Shown here: positions 28,286-37,682 of the stretch, one piece after another | Position numbering within the stretch: position 1 is the stretch's first letter | How the letters are laid out: each line of letters starts with the position of its first letter | DNA from: Bacillota bacterium | GTDB lineage: Bacteria; Bacillota; Sulfobacillia; Sulfobacillales; Sulfobacillaceae | DNA: 64,000 bases | Direction of reading: 5' to 3' | NCBI GenBank assembly: GCA_021841025.1 | Contig: JAKBWA010000055.1 | Location: forward strand, 53,685 to 117,684 | Translations under genes and position numbers: made by a program | Notes under the pieces: generated by a model | Told to the model about the DNA's origin: nothing | The model's database searches: none | What the model saw: the letters and a program-made list of their open reading frames with translations, nothing else

Positions 28286-29272
28286 ATGCAATTTGTACGC
28301 CAACGTCTCGCCTTCCTTCTCGTGTCCTTGTGGGCTGCTGCCACCATCAACTTCATTCTGCCCAGGCTCATGCCCGGCAACCCCGCCGTGCTCATGATTG
28401 GCCGCTTCAAAGGCCAATTGAACGCCAGGGCCCTCAAAGCCTTGGAGTTGCAGTTCGGCGTCACGCATAAACCTCTTTGGGATCAGTATCTCATCTACCT
28501 GAATAACCTTATTCATGGGCAATTAGGGCTCTCCCTCACCTACTACCCGGTCCCGGTCTCTCAAATCATTGCCGAGAGTTTGCCTTGGACTTTGGGTCTG
28601 GTGGGGGTAGCCACCCTGATGAGCGTGTGTATTGGGCTTATGGCCGGCATTTACATCGCCTGGCACCGGGGAGGCAAATGGGACGGCATTTTTTCCACGA
28701 TGGCCACCTTTACCGCGGCTTTGCCCTATTTCTGGCTGGGACTCTTGATGCTTTTTCTCTTTGGGTACTTATGGCACTGGTTCCCCTTGGCCCATGCCTA
28801 TTCCACCAGCCTCACGCCCGCTTTCACCTGGCCCTTTATCCGCAATATGCTCTACCATGCGCTGTTGCCTGCCGTGACTATTGTCATCAGTTCCATGGGA
28901 GGATGGCTTTTGGGCATGCGCAACAATATGATTCAAACCTTGGGCGAGGACTATGTTCTCTTTGGCCGCGCCCGAGGTCTCTCCCAATCCCGGTTAATGA
29001 TTCATTACGCCGCCCGCAACGCGATTTTGCCCAGTATGACCGGATTTGCCATGGCCATCGGATTCGTGGTGGGCGGCGCTCTTTTGACGGAAGTCGTGTT
29101 CTCTTATCCCGGCTTAGGCTATCAACTCCTGGCGGCCGTGCAAAACGAAGATTACCCCCTGATGCAAGGGCTCTTCCTCATTATTGCCTTTTCGGTTTTG
29201 ATCACCAATTTTATCGTGGAGATGCTCTATGGCAGGCTAGATCCCCGCACCCGGGGAGGTGTTTCAAAATGA
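28286..29272 (+). CDS. ABC importer permease, DppB-type
   Basis: The 328-aa integral membrane protein has the DppB/OppB layout: an N-terminal segment (RLAFLLVSLWAAATINFILP), a large outer loop, and the EAA-like cytoplasmic loop FGRARGLSQSRLMIHYAARN with conserved Gly, followed by LTEVVFSYPGLGYQLLAAVQ. It forms half of the channel with the following permease. AAAGGAGG precedes the ATG. It overlaps the next gene by four bases (ATGA). Confidence 0.94.
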   Translation: MQFVRQRLAFLLVSLWAAATINFILPRLMPGNPAVLMIGRFKGQLNARALKALELQFGVTHKPLWDQYLIYLNNLIHGQLGLSLTYYPVPVSQIIAESLPWTLGLVGVATLMSVCIGLMAGIYIAWHRGGKWDGIFSTMATFTAALPYFWLGLLMLFLFGYLWHWFPLAHAYSTSLTPAFTWPFIRNMLYHALLPAVTIVISSMGGWLLGMRNNMIQTLGEDYVLFGRARGLSQSRLMIHYAARNAILPSMTGFAMAIGFVVGGALLTEVVFSYPGLGYQLLAAVQNEDYPLMQGLFLIIAFSVLITNFIVEMLYGRLDPRTRGGVSK

Positions 29273-30213
29273 GCACATCGCATGTCCCCATTTCCTCACC
29301 CACGGTGCCCACTCGCCGCCGGCTTTTGAGGTGGCGAGCCATCGGGCGCATATTAGAGGGCGACAAACGCCCGATATTCGGGGCAGCAATTTTGGCCGCG
29401 TTTGTACTGCTGGCTGTTTGTGCTCCTTTACTCACCCCCTATTCGCCATCCCAAACCAGCTTTGTGCCTCTGTCCGCTCCCAGTGCCAGGCATTGGCTTG
29501 GAACCACGGCCTCGGGCCAGGACATCATGGCCCAGTTCTTGTATGGCGGCCGCGTCTCGTTAGGTGTTGGCTTTGCCGCCGGCTTTATTGCCACCCTCTT
29601 GGCCGTGGTTTTGGGTATGTTCCCCGCCTATCTCGGCGGACGCACCGATACTTTCATGGCGACTTTCACCAATATTATGCTGGTCATTCCAGGCCTTCCC
29701 CTGTTAATCGTGATTACCGCCTATGTCCATCAAACCGGCCCCCTGGTCATTGCGCTTGTCATCGGCCTCACGGGATGGGCTTGGGGCGCCAGGATACTCC
29801 GCTCCCAGACCCTCACCTTGTCTCAGCGCGACTTCGTTATCGCAGCGCGTCTGGCAGGAGAAAACCGTTGGCGCATCTTGGTGGCGGAAATTTTGCCCAA
29901 TATGCTGTCCTTGGTCGTGGCCAACTTGGTTTTCGCCACCATTGGAGCCATTTTGGCAGAAGCCAGCTTGGAGTTCTTAGGACTCGGCAACCCTGACATC
30001 GTGACCTGGGGTACCATGCTCTATTGGGCAGATGCCGGAGAAGCGCTGCTAAATGGCGCCTGGTGGTGGATTGTGCCTCCAGGACTCGCAATCGCTTTGG
30101 TCGGATTAAGCCTCGCTTTGATCAACTTTGGCATCGATCAACTCTCCAATCCCCGGCTCAGAGTGAACCCTAGCCATAGAAAAACCCGCAATCAGAAGGG
30201 AGCCAAGCTATGA
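29269..30213 (+). CDS. ABC importer permease, DppC-type
   Basis: The 314-aa protein is the second channel subunit. Start 29269 overlaps the preceding stop (ATGA) and has GGGGAGG eight bases upstream; a longer upstream frame inside the previous gene is a shadow. It shows the DppC-type N-terminus (LLTPYSPSQ, then HWLGTTASGQDIMAQFLYGG) and the EAA loop AARLAGENRWRILVAEILPN with SLEFLGLGNPDIVTWG after it. It stands between DppB-type permease and the first ATPase, as in standard Dpp/Opp operons. Confidence 0.94.
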   Translation: MSTSHVPISSPTVPTRRRLLRWRAIGRILEGDKRPIFGAAILAAFVLLAVCAPLLTPYSPSQTSFVPLSAPSARHWLGTTASGQDIMAQFLYGGRVSLGVGFAAGFIATLLAVVLGMFPAYLGGRTDTFMATFTNIMLVIPGLPLLIVITAYVHQTGPLVIALVIGLTGWAWGARILRSQTLTLSQRDFVIAARLAGENRWRILVAEILPNMLSLVVANLVFATIGAILAEASLEFLGLGNPDIVTWGTMLYWADAGEALLNGAWWWIVPPGLAIALVGLSLALINFGIDQLSNPRLRVNPSHRKTRNQKGAKL

Positions 30214-31277
30214 AGGCAGCATTGTCGACAGAACACCTCACAGTGTCTTATGATACGCCGCAAGGCCTGGTTGCGGCCTTGCGAGGCGTTTCGTTTACCT
30301 TGTTTCAGGATGAAATTTTGGGGTTGGTGGGAGAATCCGGAAGCGGCAAATCCACATTGGCTCTGGCCATCAGTAGGCTTCTGGATCCGAGACGCACCCA
30401 GGTATCGGGAAAGGTTCTGATCGGTTCGCGCTCTCTCTATGATCTCTCTTCTTCGAATCTCAGGCACCTGTGGTGGGAAGATATTGCCATGGTCTTTCAG
30501 AGTTCGATGAATGCCCTCAACCCCGTTTTATCCGTGAAAGACCATTTTGCGGATACTTTTCTGGCTCACAGACCCACGATGACAAGGACTGAAATCCGAA
30601 AGAAAACCATTTCATTGTTGCAGCAGGTGCAATTAAGTCCCCAGGTTATCCACTCCTACCCCCACGAATTGTCGGGTGGGATGAAACAGCGGGTGGTGAT
30701 TGCCCTGGCCTTAGCGCTCGACCCCAAAGTCCTGATTATGGACGAACCCACCACCGCCTTGGACGTGGTGGTGCAGCACTCCATCTTGGCCGAAGTCGCT
30801 GCCATTCAAAAAGAACGCCATTTGGCCGTCTTGTTTATCAGTCACGACTTTTCTATGGTATCAGGATTAGCGCACCGCATTGCGGTCATGTATGCCGGAG
30901 AATTGGTCGAGATTACGAAAAGCGCTTTGGCCACCGGCCATTCCACTCCTCACCATCCTTACACCCAAGGCTTGATTCAAGCCACACCACAGATCCTAGG
31001 GGGGCGTGTCCGGATTCAAGGAATTCCAGGAGAGCCGCCAGATATGAGCAAACTGAATCCGGGTTGTGCATTTTGGGAGCGCTGCTCCCAGCGTTTAGAT
31101 AAGTGCCAAACCCTTCCGGTTCCGCCCCAAAATACTCACACCTTTATCCGTTGCCATCTTATGGACTCTTCCTCATCCGACTTTTCCTCTCAGTCCCAAG
31201 AGTCCCAAGGGTCCAGTGAATCTAACGGTTCCAGAGGTTCCAGAGGTTCCAAGGAGGAAATAGCTCATGGACGATAA
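30210..31277 (+). CDS. ABC importer ATPase, DppD-type, with low-complexity tail
   Basis: The 355-aa ATPase has Walker A (GESGSGKST), signature LSGGMKQR, Walker B (VLIMDEPTTALD) and the H-loop FISHDFSM. The oligopeptide-type C-terminal region carries the Cys pattern GCAFWERCSQRLDKC. The last 35 residues are a Ser/Gln/Gly-rich tail (SSSSDFSSQSQESQGSSESN) produced by short DNA repeats, which is not part of the normal family. It overlaps the permease gene by four bases and the next ATPase gene by eleven. Confidence 0.93.
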   Translation: MKAALSTEHLTVSYDTPQGLVAALRGVSFTLFQDEILGLVGESGSGKSTLALAISRLLDPRRTQVSGKVLIGSRSLYDLSSSNLRHLWWEDIAMVFQSSMNALNPVLSVKDHFADTFLAHRPTMTRTEIRKKTISLLQQVQLSPQVIHSYPHELSGGMKQRVVIALALALDPKVLIMDEPTTALDVVVQHSILAEVAAIQKERHLAVLFISHDFSMVSGLAHRIAVMYAGELVEITKSALATGHSTPHHPYTQGLIQATPQILGGRVRIQGIPGEPPDMSKLNPGCAFWERCSQRLDKCQTLPVPPQNTHTFIRCHLMDSSSSDFSSQSQESQGSSESNGSRGSRGSKEEIAHGR

Positions 31278-32238
31278 CGTGCTCATCCAAACTGAAAATT
31301 TACATGTGCGTTTTCCCCGTCAGAATGGCGACATTTACGCGGCGCGCTCTTTGAATTTGGAGGTCAAAGAAGGAGAAACTCTGGCCCTGGTCGGGGAGTC
31401 CGGGAGCGGTAAAACAAGCACAGGGCATGCGCTAGTGCGTCTCTTGCGCCCGGAATCCGGAACCATCCGTTTTGAAGGAGAAGATGTCACCCGAATTCGA
31501 GGAAAGCGCCTAGCCCGATATCATGGCTTAGCGCAGCTCATCTTTCAGGATCCCTTTGCTTCGTTGAATCCGTTCCACACCGTATCCTATCATTTGCAGC
31601 GCCCGCTTAGGCGTCTCGGAGGATTGTCGCCCAAAACGGCACGGAAGCGTTGCCAAGAATTGCTGGCCCAGGTGGGACTGACGCCCAGTGCCACATTCGA
31701 GAGTAAATATCCTCATGAACTTTCCGGGGGTCAGAGACAACGAGTGGCCATTGCTCGCTCACTCGCTGCCGATCCCCGTTTCGTCGTCTGTGATGAGCCG
31801 ATATCCATGTTAGATGTATCTCTTCGGGCAGGAATCTTGCAACTGCTCGAATCGTTGCAAGCAAGCCAAGGACTCAGCTATCTGTACATTACCCATGACT
31901 TGGCCTCGGCGCGCTATCTTTCCCAGCGCATTGCCGTCATGTACGGCGGATCCCTGGTCGAGATTGCGGAAGCAGAGGAGTTGATTCAAGCCCCGGCCCA
32001 TCCTTATACTCAGCTTTTATTGCAAGCTTCGGTTTCGCCTCCCGGCCAAGAAATTGCGCGATTGCCTGAAAAAGAACCTGGCGCTCCGGATTTAGGCATC
32101 ACTCGCAGGGGATGTCCTTTTGCGCCCCGCTGCCTTTATGCCTTGCCAAAATGCGCCAAGGAAATGCCTCAGCTAATTCCCGTTGCTCCGGGACATGAAT
32201 CGGCGTGTTTTCTCCTCTCTCCTTCGCAAGGGAATTAG
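31267..32238 (+). CDS. ABC importer ATPase, DppF-type
   Basis: The 323-aa ATPase has Walker A (GESGSGKTS), signature LSGGQRQR, Walker B (FVVCDEPISMLD) and H-loop YITHDLA. Its C-terminal oligopeptide-type domain ends in GCPFAPRCLYALPKCAKEMP. It pairs with the DppD-type subunit to power import. AAGGAGG lies before the ATG inside the end of the previous gene. The last 200 bases of the gene and the sequence after it match a decayed copy at 43887-44164. Confidence 0.94.
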   Translation: MDDNVLIQTENLHVRFPRQNGDIYAARSLNLEVKEGETLALVGESGSGKTSTGHALVRLLRPESGTIRFEGEDVTRIRGKRLARYHGLAQLIFQDPFASLNPFHTVSYHLQRPLRRLGGLSPKTARKRCQELLAQVGLTPSATFESKYPHELSGGQRQRVAIARSLAADPRFVVCDEPISMLDVSLRAGILQLLESLQASQGLSYLYITHDLASARYLSQRIAVMYGGSLVEIAEAEELIQAPAHPYTQLLLQASVSPPGQEIARLPEKEPGAPDLGITRRGCPFAPRCLYALPKCAKEMPQLIPVAPGHESACFLLSPSQGN

Positions 32239-32258
32239 GCGATTGTCAACTTCCCAAG

Positions 32259-32293
32259 AAAGGCGGAATGGCTTAAGCAGCCATCCCGCCTTT
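32259..32293 (+). terminator. Terminator hairpin of the galactoside operon
   Basis: AAAGGCGG-A-ATGGCT (32259-32273) pairs with AGCCAT-C-CCGCCTTT (32279-32293) with one mismatch and a five-base loop. The T run is part of the stem. It follows the last operon stop by 20 bp. Confidence 0.65.
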
Positions 32294-32525
32294 GTCATGG
32301 TTGATGCTTGGAGGCTCAGCGTGTTAATCCACCGAACCCTATCGACCGAGTTGATGACATACTTTCAATCTTCGCCAGCGCTACGCAAAATCCTGTTTAC
32401 TCAAAACCCTTAAACCCCCCTGGCGTTTGCGGTCCCGGGACAATCAAGAGCATCTTTCGCCCGATCTTCTTCATTACATGCTACAATCATTCGTGTTAAC
32501 TGATGACCCCAGAAAGGATCCCATC

Positions 32526-33761
32526 GTGATCGCGAAATTGACCGTAGCCCTCATTAATGCCAATCACATTGTGCGAGCTTTTGGTATAGGTTTGATGACA
32601 ATTACGTTTCCGCTTCTCGCCGCAACCTATGGTTTACATGCCATCACAATCGGCATAGTCATCGGTGTGAGTGTTTTCTTTGGTGCTGTATACACCTATG
32701 CGTTCACGAGAAGTGCTTCTGGTTGGGGGGCTATTCCGTTTGTTTTTCTGTCCTCCATGATGTTCTTAGGTTCAGCAGTGATATACTTTCAACACCCCGC
32801 ACAGACGGGCCTCCTATTTGTTGCCGTTCTCGGATTCATCCCGCCCGTCGGCGGCATTTTTTCTTCGGCGTTGGAAGAAGGAATATTGGCCCATGTTCCC
32901 GATGCTCAACGTACACGGACCTTTGCTGTGTATGGCATGGTCGGCACGGCGGCGGCGGCATTAGGCTCCTTAGCGGCAGGTCTTCCCCACAGCAGTGGTC
33001 TGTCTTTTCAGACCGGACTCGAAATTCTGTTAACGGTCTATGGTTTGATGAGCCTTATCTCTGTTCTGATATCCACTGTTCTTCTAGTGGCCCATCGACG
33101 CGAGAAAGACAAAATTCAGGACCATACCGAACCCCAACCCCCCATCCATTATGGACGTCTTAATGCCTCTCATGGAATCGTTTATCGGTTGGCTGCTTTA
33201 TTTGTCGTCGACGCCTCAGGAAGCGGCATGGTGACCACGCCACTTCTTGTGTACTGGCTACACACCCATTTTGGAATGTCCAGCACGCATCTAGCTCTCC
33301 TCTTTTTTGGCGAACAGTTGTTAGAAGCCCTCTCCTTCCCAATTGCAGAGCGGTTGTCACGGCGTCTCGGATTACTCAATACGGCCGTATTGACTCATAT
33401 TCCGTCTTCACTTTTGCTTATCGCCGTGCCATTTTCCTCAAACGGGACGTTTGCTGCCCTATTTCTTTTGCTTCGCGGCTTATTAGTGGAAATGGATGTT
33501 CCGACCCGGCAATCCTACATCGCCGCAGTCGTTCATCCGACAGAACGCGTGGAAGCTGCGGGTGTTACCTCTATAGGAAAACAAATTGGACGGGCCATAG
33601 GGCCAATAGGGGGAGGCTGGATGCTGAGCTCTTTTGGTGCCCTGGGTCCTTTTGTAAGTGGCGGCGTTCTTAAAATCGCCTACGACCTGAGCTTGTGGTA
33701 TTCTTTTCGTCATATCAAACCTGGATCATCGAGCAATATGTCACAAACACTAGAAGAGTAG
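32526..33761 (+). CDS. MFS transporter, probable exporter
   Basis: The 411-aa protein has about twelve hydrophobic segments in two halves around a basic central loop (RREKDKIQDHTEPQPPIHYG). The first half reads IVRAFGIGLMTITFPLLAAT, and the second has AGVTSIGKQIGRAIGPIGGG, where MFS drug/sugar exporters keep a conserved glycine-rich helix. GTG at 32526 follows AAAGGA by nine bases and starts directly on IAKLTVALINANHIVR; a longer upstream frame has no site. The substrate is unknown. It is a single gene flanked by gaps. Confidence 0.85.
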   Translation: MIAKLTVALINANHIVRAFGIGLMTITFPLLAATYGLHAITIGIVIGVSVFFGAVYTYAFTRSASGWGAIPFVFLSSMMFLGSAVIYFQHPAQTGLLFVAVLGFIPPVGGIFSSALEEGILAHVPDAQRTRTFAVYGMVGTAAAALGSLAAGLPHSSGLSFQTGLEILLTVYGLMSLISVLISTVLLVAHRREKDKIQDHTEPQPPIHYGRLNASHGIVYRLAALFVVDASGSGMVTTPLLVYWLHTHFGMSSTHLALLFFGEQLLEALSFPIAERLSRRLGLLNTAVLTHIPSSLLLIAVPFSSNGTFAALFLLLRGLLVEMDVPTRQSYIAAVVHPTERVEAAGVTSIGKQIGRAIGPIGGGWMLSSFGALGPFVSGGVLKIAYDLSLWYSFRHIKPGSSSNMSQTLEE

Positions 33762-34443
33762 TCTGTTGGCATAGAGACAACGCAAGATCGATATTTTCTG
33801 ATCCGCATGACCTGAATGAGTAAATGGACGCAAGGGCACAGCCACACCCCTGTGGTCTGGCTGTGCCCACCTTGTACGATCTGAACGACCCCCGCTTGTT
33901 CGGTATCTATTACCGGCCATGCTTATGGTCTTTAAATTTCAACTTTCCCCGCTCAAATGTCCCAAACCTTTGACCCGGTTGGAATTGACGAATTTATGGG
34001 AGTCGACAAGAGAGCTGACTCTTTGGTTTTGGAGACGAAGGGCTGTCCAGCGTGTTGCCCACATCTTCACGAGAAAAAAAGCGGGAGCCTGAGCACCATT
34101 AGATGAAAACCCGTCTGAAACCAGCAGCCCAAGGGGATGATGGGACATTTGAACCCCTGAATACCGAACAGCATTCCTTCCAGGGTAAACGGGAAGACAT
34201 CGTTCGACCCCAGCCGCAAACATAAAAGTAATTTTCACTCGCCGGCTAAGCCCCACACATCCAGCGAGCCAGCGATGATCACATCCTATGAGAGTTGCCC
34301 ATGCCCGGGTCGGCATCAACCAATATGATTACCAGATTTTGCCTCGGCTGAAAACACTCGGCATGCAACCTCCATGAGTCAACAATCTACGGACACCCCA
34401 TACAAATTTCCGAGGAAGACAGCCGGTTCTTTGACGCCACTCG
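33762..34443. other. Gap after MFS gene with one hairpin, no convincing gene
   Basis: A hairpin lies at 33834-33868. The rest has a minus-strand frame of 126 codons at 33939-34319 with no ribosome binding site, and a short plus-strand frame from 33918 (MLMVFKFQLSPLKCPKPLTR) which has a TnpB-like start but no further support. Confidence 0.45.
33834..33868 (+). terminator. Hairpin downstream of the MFS gene
   Basis: GGGCACAGCC (33834-33843) pairs with GGCTGTGCCC (33859-33868), with outer CAAGG/CCTTG pairs adding to the stem. No T tract follows. It lies 73 bp past the MFS stop and may terminate it. Confidence 0.5.
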
Positions 34444-35304
34444 TTAGCGATTCAGAGGTGTCATCGGGGCAGACGACTCCCGGTCGTCCACCCGCCCCGC
34501 TACGGATACCACGAAATAGCGTTGGGTCAAGAGAAATACCATAACAATCGGGGTCAAGGTCAGAATGGAGGCCGCCGCCAATTCGCGCCAGTGTGTGCCG
34601 TCAAACCCTTGGAAGTAGGACAAAGCTACCTCAACCGGCCGGGCACTCTGCCCCTGGGTAATAATCAAGGGCCATTGGAACTGACTCCATTGCGAAGAGA
34701 ATGTCAAGAGAGACACCGTCGCCACAGCCGGTTTGGCCAAGGGTAAGGCCAAATTCCAGAGATATCGCCACCAGGAAGCTCCGTCAAGCTGCGCCGCATC
34801 CCATAACTCGGACGGCAATGTCTTAAAAAACTGCCGGAAAATGAAGATGGCAAAGACATTCACGGCAAACGGCAATACCTGTCCGCGAAGGGAATTCAAT
34901 ATATGCAAATGATACGCCACGACATAGTCGGGAATGAGAATCGCTTCGGGGGGGACCATTAAGGCCGCCAAAAATATCCCGAACACGATTTCACGCCCCC
35001 GGAAGGTGGGCAAACTCAACGCATAACCAGCACATGCCCCGGTTATCAGCACCAGAATAATGGTGCTGCCGGTAATAATGACCGAGTGCAGGAAATATAA
35101 TCCCCAGGGAGCTGCTTGAAACACCTGCACCCAGGGATGAAAATCCCACCCGGGCAACAAGTCGGGGGGCAGAGTGAAAACGTGGGATTTTGGCGCCACA
35201 CTCAGTACCATCGCCCAGTAAAAAGGGAACAGAAAAACGAGCGCCACTATCGCTTGAAACACCGTGCGCAACGCGCGCCGACCTTTACCCTGCCCTAAAC
35301 GCAT
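34444..35304 (-). CDS. Carbohydrate ABC importer permease, MalG/UgpE-type
   Basis: The 286-aa permease has six hydrophobic segments and the EAA loop LPSELWDAAQLDGASWWRYL typical of sugar importer subunits. It starts VFQAIVALVFLFPFYWAMVL and ends with a short polar tail. GAGGAGG precedes the ATG. It is the last gene of a three-gene minus-strand operon with the binding protein and the MalF-type permease. No ATPase is in the operon, so a shared MsmK/UgpC-type ATPase is presumably encoded elsewhere. Confidence 0.93.
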   Translation of the reverse strand: MRLGQGKGRRALRTVFQAIVALVFLFPFYWAMVLSVAPKSHVFTLPPDLLPGWDFHPWVQVFQAAPWGLYFLHSVIITGSTIILVLITGACAGYALSLPTFRGREIVFGIFLAALMVPPEAILIPDYVVAYHLHILNSLRGQVLPFAVNVFAIFIFRQFFKTLPSELWDAAQLDGASWWRYLWNLALPLAKPAVATVSLLTFSSQWSQFQWPLIITQGQSARPVEVALSYFQGFDGTHWRELAAASILTLTPIVMVFLLTQRYFVVSVAGRVDDRESSAPMTPLNR

Positions 35305-35352
35305 GACTCCTGCCTCCTCACAGTTTTTGGATTACCACGCTCCCAGCGGACC

Positions 35353-36336
35353 TTATTGATACGTGGTATACCTCTCACCCACCTGTTTTTGCACAATGGT
35401 CATAAGCAGCAGCAAGGCAAACAGTACCACCGACACCGCGGCACCATAGCCATAGTGGAAAAAGATAAACGCGGATTTGTAGAGATAGATCGCCGTCGTG
35501 GTCGTGGAATTAAGCGGCCCTCCTCCTCCGCCAAATTGCCCTCCTGTCATCGCGTAAATGGATCCAAAGGCCTGCATGGCCTGGATGGTCGTTAAGATGA
35601 CCACCATCAGCGTTACCGGCGAGAGATAAGGCAAGACCACATAACGAAAAGTTTGCCATCCGCCTGCGCCATCCAGCCAAGCCGCTTCCACTGCTTCGCC
35701 CGGGATATTCGACAAACCCGCGAGGAAGAGAACCACGGTAAATCCCAGGTTGTGCCACAGATTGTTGATCATCACCGCGGGTAAAGCCCACGTCGAACTC
35801 ACCAGCCACCCCAGAGCCGGAATGTGAAAGAATCTCAGGGCAGCATTGGCTAGACCAAATTGCGGGTTAAAAATGAACACCCAGATAATTGACGTGGCGA
35901 TAGCCGGTGTAATATAAGGAAGGAATACAGCCGCTCGCGTGAAGGTCAACCAGGGAGTCGGCTTATGGGCCGCTCCCCGGAAGAGCCATGCAATGCCCAG
36001 TCCGAGGGCAATGGTCATAGGCACCATAATTCCCACATAATAAAAGGTCACACTCAAGGACTCAAGAAATCCGGAAATGGGATTAAGAAGTTCTTGGTAG
36101 TGTAAAGCCCCTACCCACTGGGAGTCTTGAAAGCCTCCGAGACTCCAGTGATAGAAGCTCATGGCCACCACCAACAAGGCCGGACCATAGGTAAAGAGAG
36201 TTAAAATCGCCAGGGCCGGCAAAACCAAGAGCCAACCACTCACTGCTTTTGTGGTCCGCCTCAAAGTGCGTGCCGCACTGAGGGGTGGGGCCAAGGGCCG
36301 GGATTTCTCCCATGGGGTCTGCAAGTTTTCTTGCAT
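35353..36336 (-). CDS. Carbohydrate ABC importer permease, MalF/UgpA-type
   Basis: The 327-aa permease has a basic cytoplasmic N-terminus and a first helix GWLLVLPALAILTLFTYGPA, then six more hydrophobic segments, and the EAA loop IPGEAVEAAWLDGAGGWQTF. AAAGGAGG is five bases before the ATG. It lies 48 bp upstream of the MalG-type gene and directly downstream of the binding-protein gene. It forms the channel with the MalG-type subunit. Confidence 0.93.
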   Translation of the reverse strand: MQENLQTPWEKSRPLAPPLSAARTLRRTTKAVSGWLLVLPALAILTLFTYGPALLVVAMSFYHWSLGGFQDSQWVGALHYQELLNPISGFLESLSVTFYYVGIMVPMTIALGLGIAWLFRGAAHKPTPWLTFTRAAVFLPYITPAIATSIIWVFIFNPQFGLANAALRFFHIPALGWLVSSTWALPAVMINNLWHNLGFTVVLFLAGLSNIPGEAVEAAWLDGAGGWQTFRYVVLPYLSPVTLMVVILTTIQAMQAFGSIYAMTGGQFGGGGGPLNSTTTTAIYLYKSAFIFFHYGYGAAVSVVLFALLLLMTIVQKQVGERYTTYQ

Positions 36337-36347
36337 TGAAGCCTCCT

Positions 36348-37682
36348 TTACTGAACTGCTGCACCGGATACATAGGCGGTAGCCTGCTTTTGCATATTGC
36401 TCAAGGCCTGGCTAACCGATTCTTTGTGTTGAACCACGCTTTGGATTTGATCCTGAATCACGGTGTCGATTTCGCTCTGGTTGGGACCGAGGATTTTATG
36501 TATCACATGCCCGCTTTCCAGTTCGCGAATCGCGACAGCTGTTCCCGCGTACGGTCCCGGATTGGCTGAAAACTGGCCCCCGGCCATCTTTTCGACACTG
36601 GCAACATCTGCTCGGCTTACCGGAGGCTCTCCGCCCACTGTTGACCAAATACTTTGGCCGTGAGGAGAATCGAAATATTTGATGAAAGACCACGCAGCTT
36701 GTTGCTGTGCCTGAGAGGCATGTCGAAAAATGACAAAGCTCAGTCCCTGGTAGAGAGACTCCGAATGACCGCTTGATCCCGGTGGAGGAGAAAACACACC
36801 GACGGGGAATTTTCCTCCAACTTCTTCTCGAACCATCTCATAGCCATCCGCCGTGTTTTCCAAGATTCCCAGCTTGCCCGAAGCAAAATCCTCAAAACTG
36901 GTGTTATACGAGAGAATCTTGACGGAGGGCGCATTGTCCCGGGCTACGACCTGCCGGATCGTTGCGGCCATCGCAGGTGAATTCAAGTCCAGCTGTCCCG
37001 GATGCCCCGGCTTGTAATAATGCCCTCCGTTGGAGTAAAACAATGGCAGCCAGTCATTGTGATCCAGCCGCGCTCCCAGTCCCATAGCACCTGTCTTGCT
37101 TTGAATTTGTTGGGCATCGGTCATGAGCTGACTCCATGTCGTCGGAGGTGAACTAAGCCCGGATTTTTTCCACAGATTGGCGTTATAAAAGAACTCGGCC
37201 ACTTTGATATCGACGGGAAACAAATACTGCTGGTGTGAAGGAGTAAATTCCGCCTGATACACCGCTGGCCAGATCTGATGCCGCTGCTGAGATGAAAATC
37301 CATTGGGTCCATTAATAAACGACTTTAAATTCACCAAGGCATGAGCGCGTTCATATCCGTATTGGGGTTGATGGCCGATCATGGCCATAACCGGCGGATC
37401 CCCCGCTTGAACAGCGGCGAGCGCTTTGGCGGAAGCTGGGGTGACATGCACTTCCACTGTAATACCAGGATGACTATGGTTAAACTCCCTGACGATTTTC
37501 GCCAAAGCCTTTCCCTGTTGATTGGCGGCACTGTGGGATTCCCAAAACGTCACGAGGGTTTTCCCGCTGCCATGAAGGGGGCTATTATGCGAGGGAGCTG
37601 CCGCGTTTGTTCCGCATCCGGCTAATGCCGCTCCGCTGAAGAGAGTCAAAGTAATCCAAACCGTACGAGTTCTGTGCTTCAT
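36348..37682 (-). CDS. Carbohydrate ABC importer, substrate-binding lipoprotein
   Basis: The 444-aa product has a lipoprotein signal with lipobox LAGC (Cys at about residue 22) and the SBP family 1 layout: LVTFWESHSAANQQGKALAK, GDPPVMAMIGHQPQYGYE, LFPVDIKVAEFFYNANLWKK and SFEDFASGKLGILENTADGY. This class includes UgpB and maltose-type binding proteins; the UgpB-like tone suggests glycerol-3-phosphate or a sugar, but no diagnostic residue can be claimed. AAGGAG lies 14 bases before the ATG, which is long. First gene of the three-gene operon. Confidence 0.92.
   Translation of the reverse strand: MKHRTRTVWITLTLFSGAALAGCGTNAAAPSHNSPLHGSGKTLVTFWESHSAANQQGKALAKIVREFNHSHPGITVEVHVTPASAKALAAVQAGDPPVMAMIGHQPQYGYERAHALVNLKSFINGPNGFSSQQRHQIWPAVYQAEFTPSHQQYLFPVDIKVAEFFYNANLWKKSGLSSPPTTWSQLMTDAQQIQSKTGAMGLGARLDHNDWLPLFYSNGGHYYKPGHPGQLDLNSPAMAATIRQVVARDNAPSVKILSYNTSFEDFASGKLGILENTADGYEMVREEVGGKFPVGVFSPPPGSSGHSESLYQGLSFVIFRHASQAQQQAAWSFIKYFDSPHGQSIWSTVGGEPPVSRADVASVEKMAGGQFSANPGPYAGTAVAIRELESGHVIHKILGPNQSEIDTVIQDQIQSVVQHKESVSQALSNMQKQATAYVSGAAVQ

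Noticed and set aside
28585..29268. Long N-terminal extension of the DppC-type permease
   Set aside because: It overlaps the DppB-type gene in another frame and lacks a site; the start at 29269 has one and gives a normal permease.
33939..34319. 126-codon minus-strand frame
   Set aside because: No ribosome binding site, no family resemblance and irregular composition.
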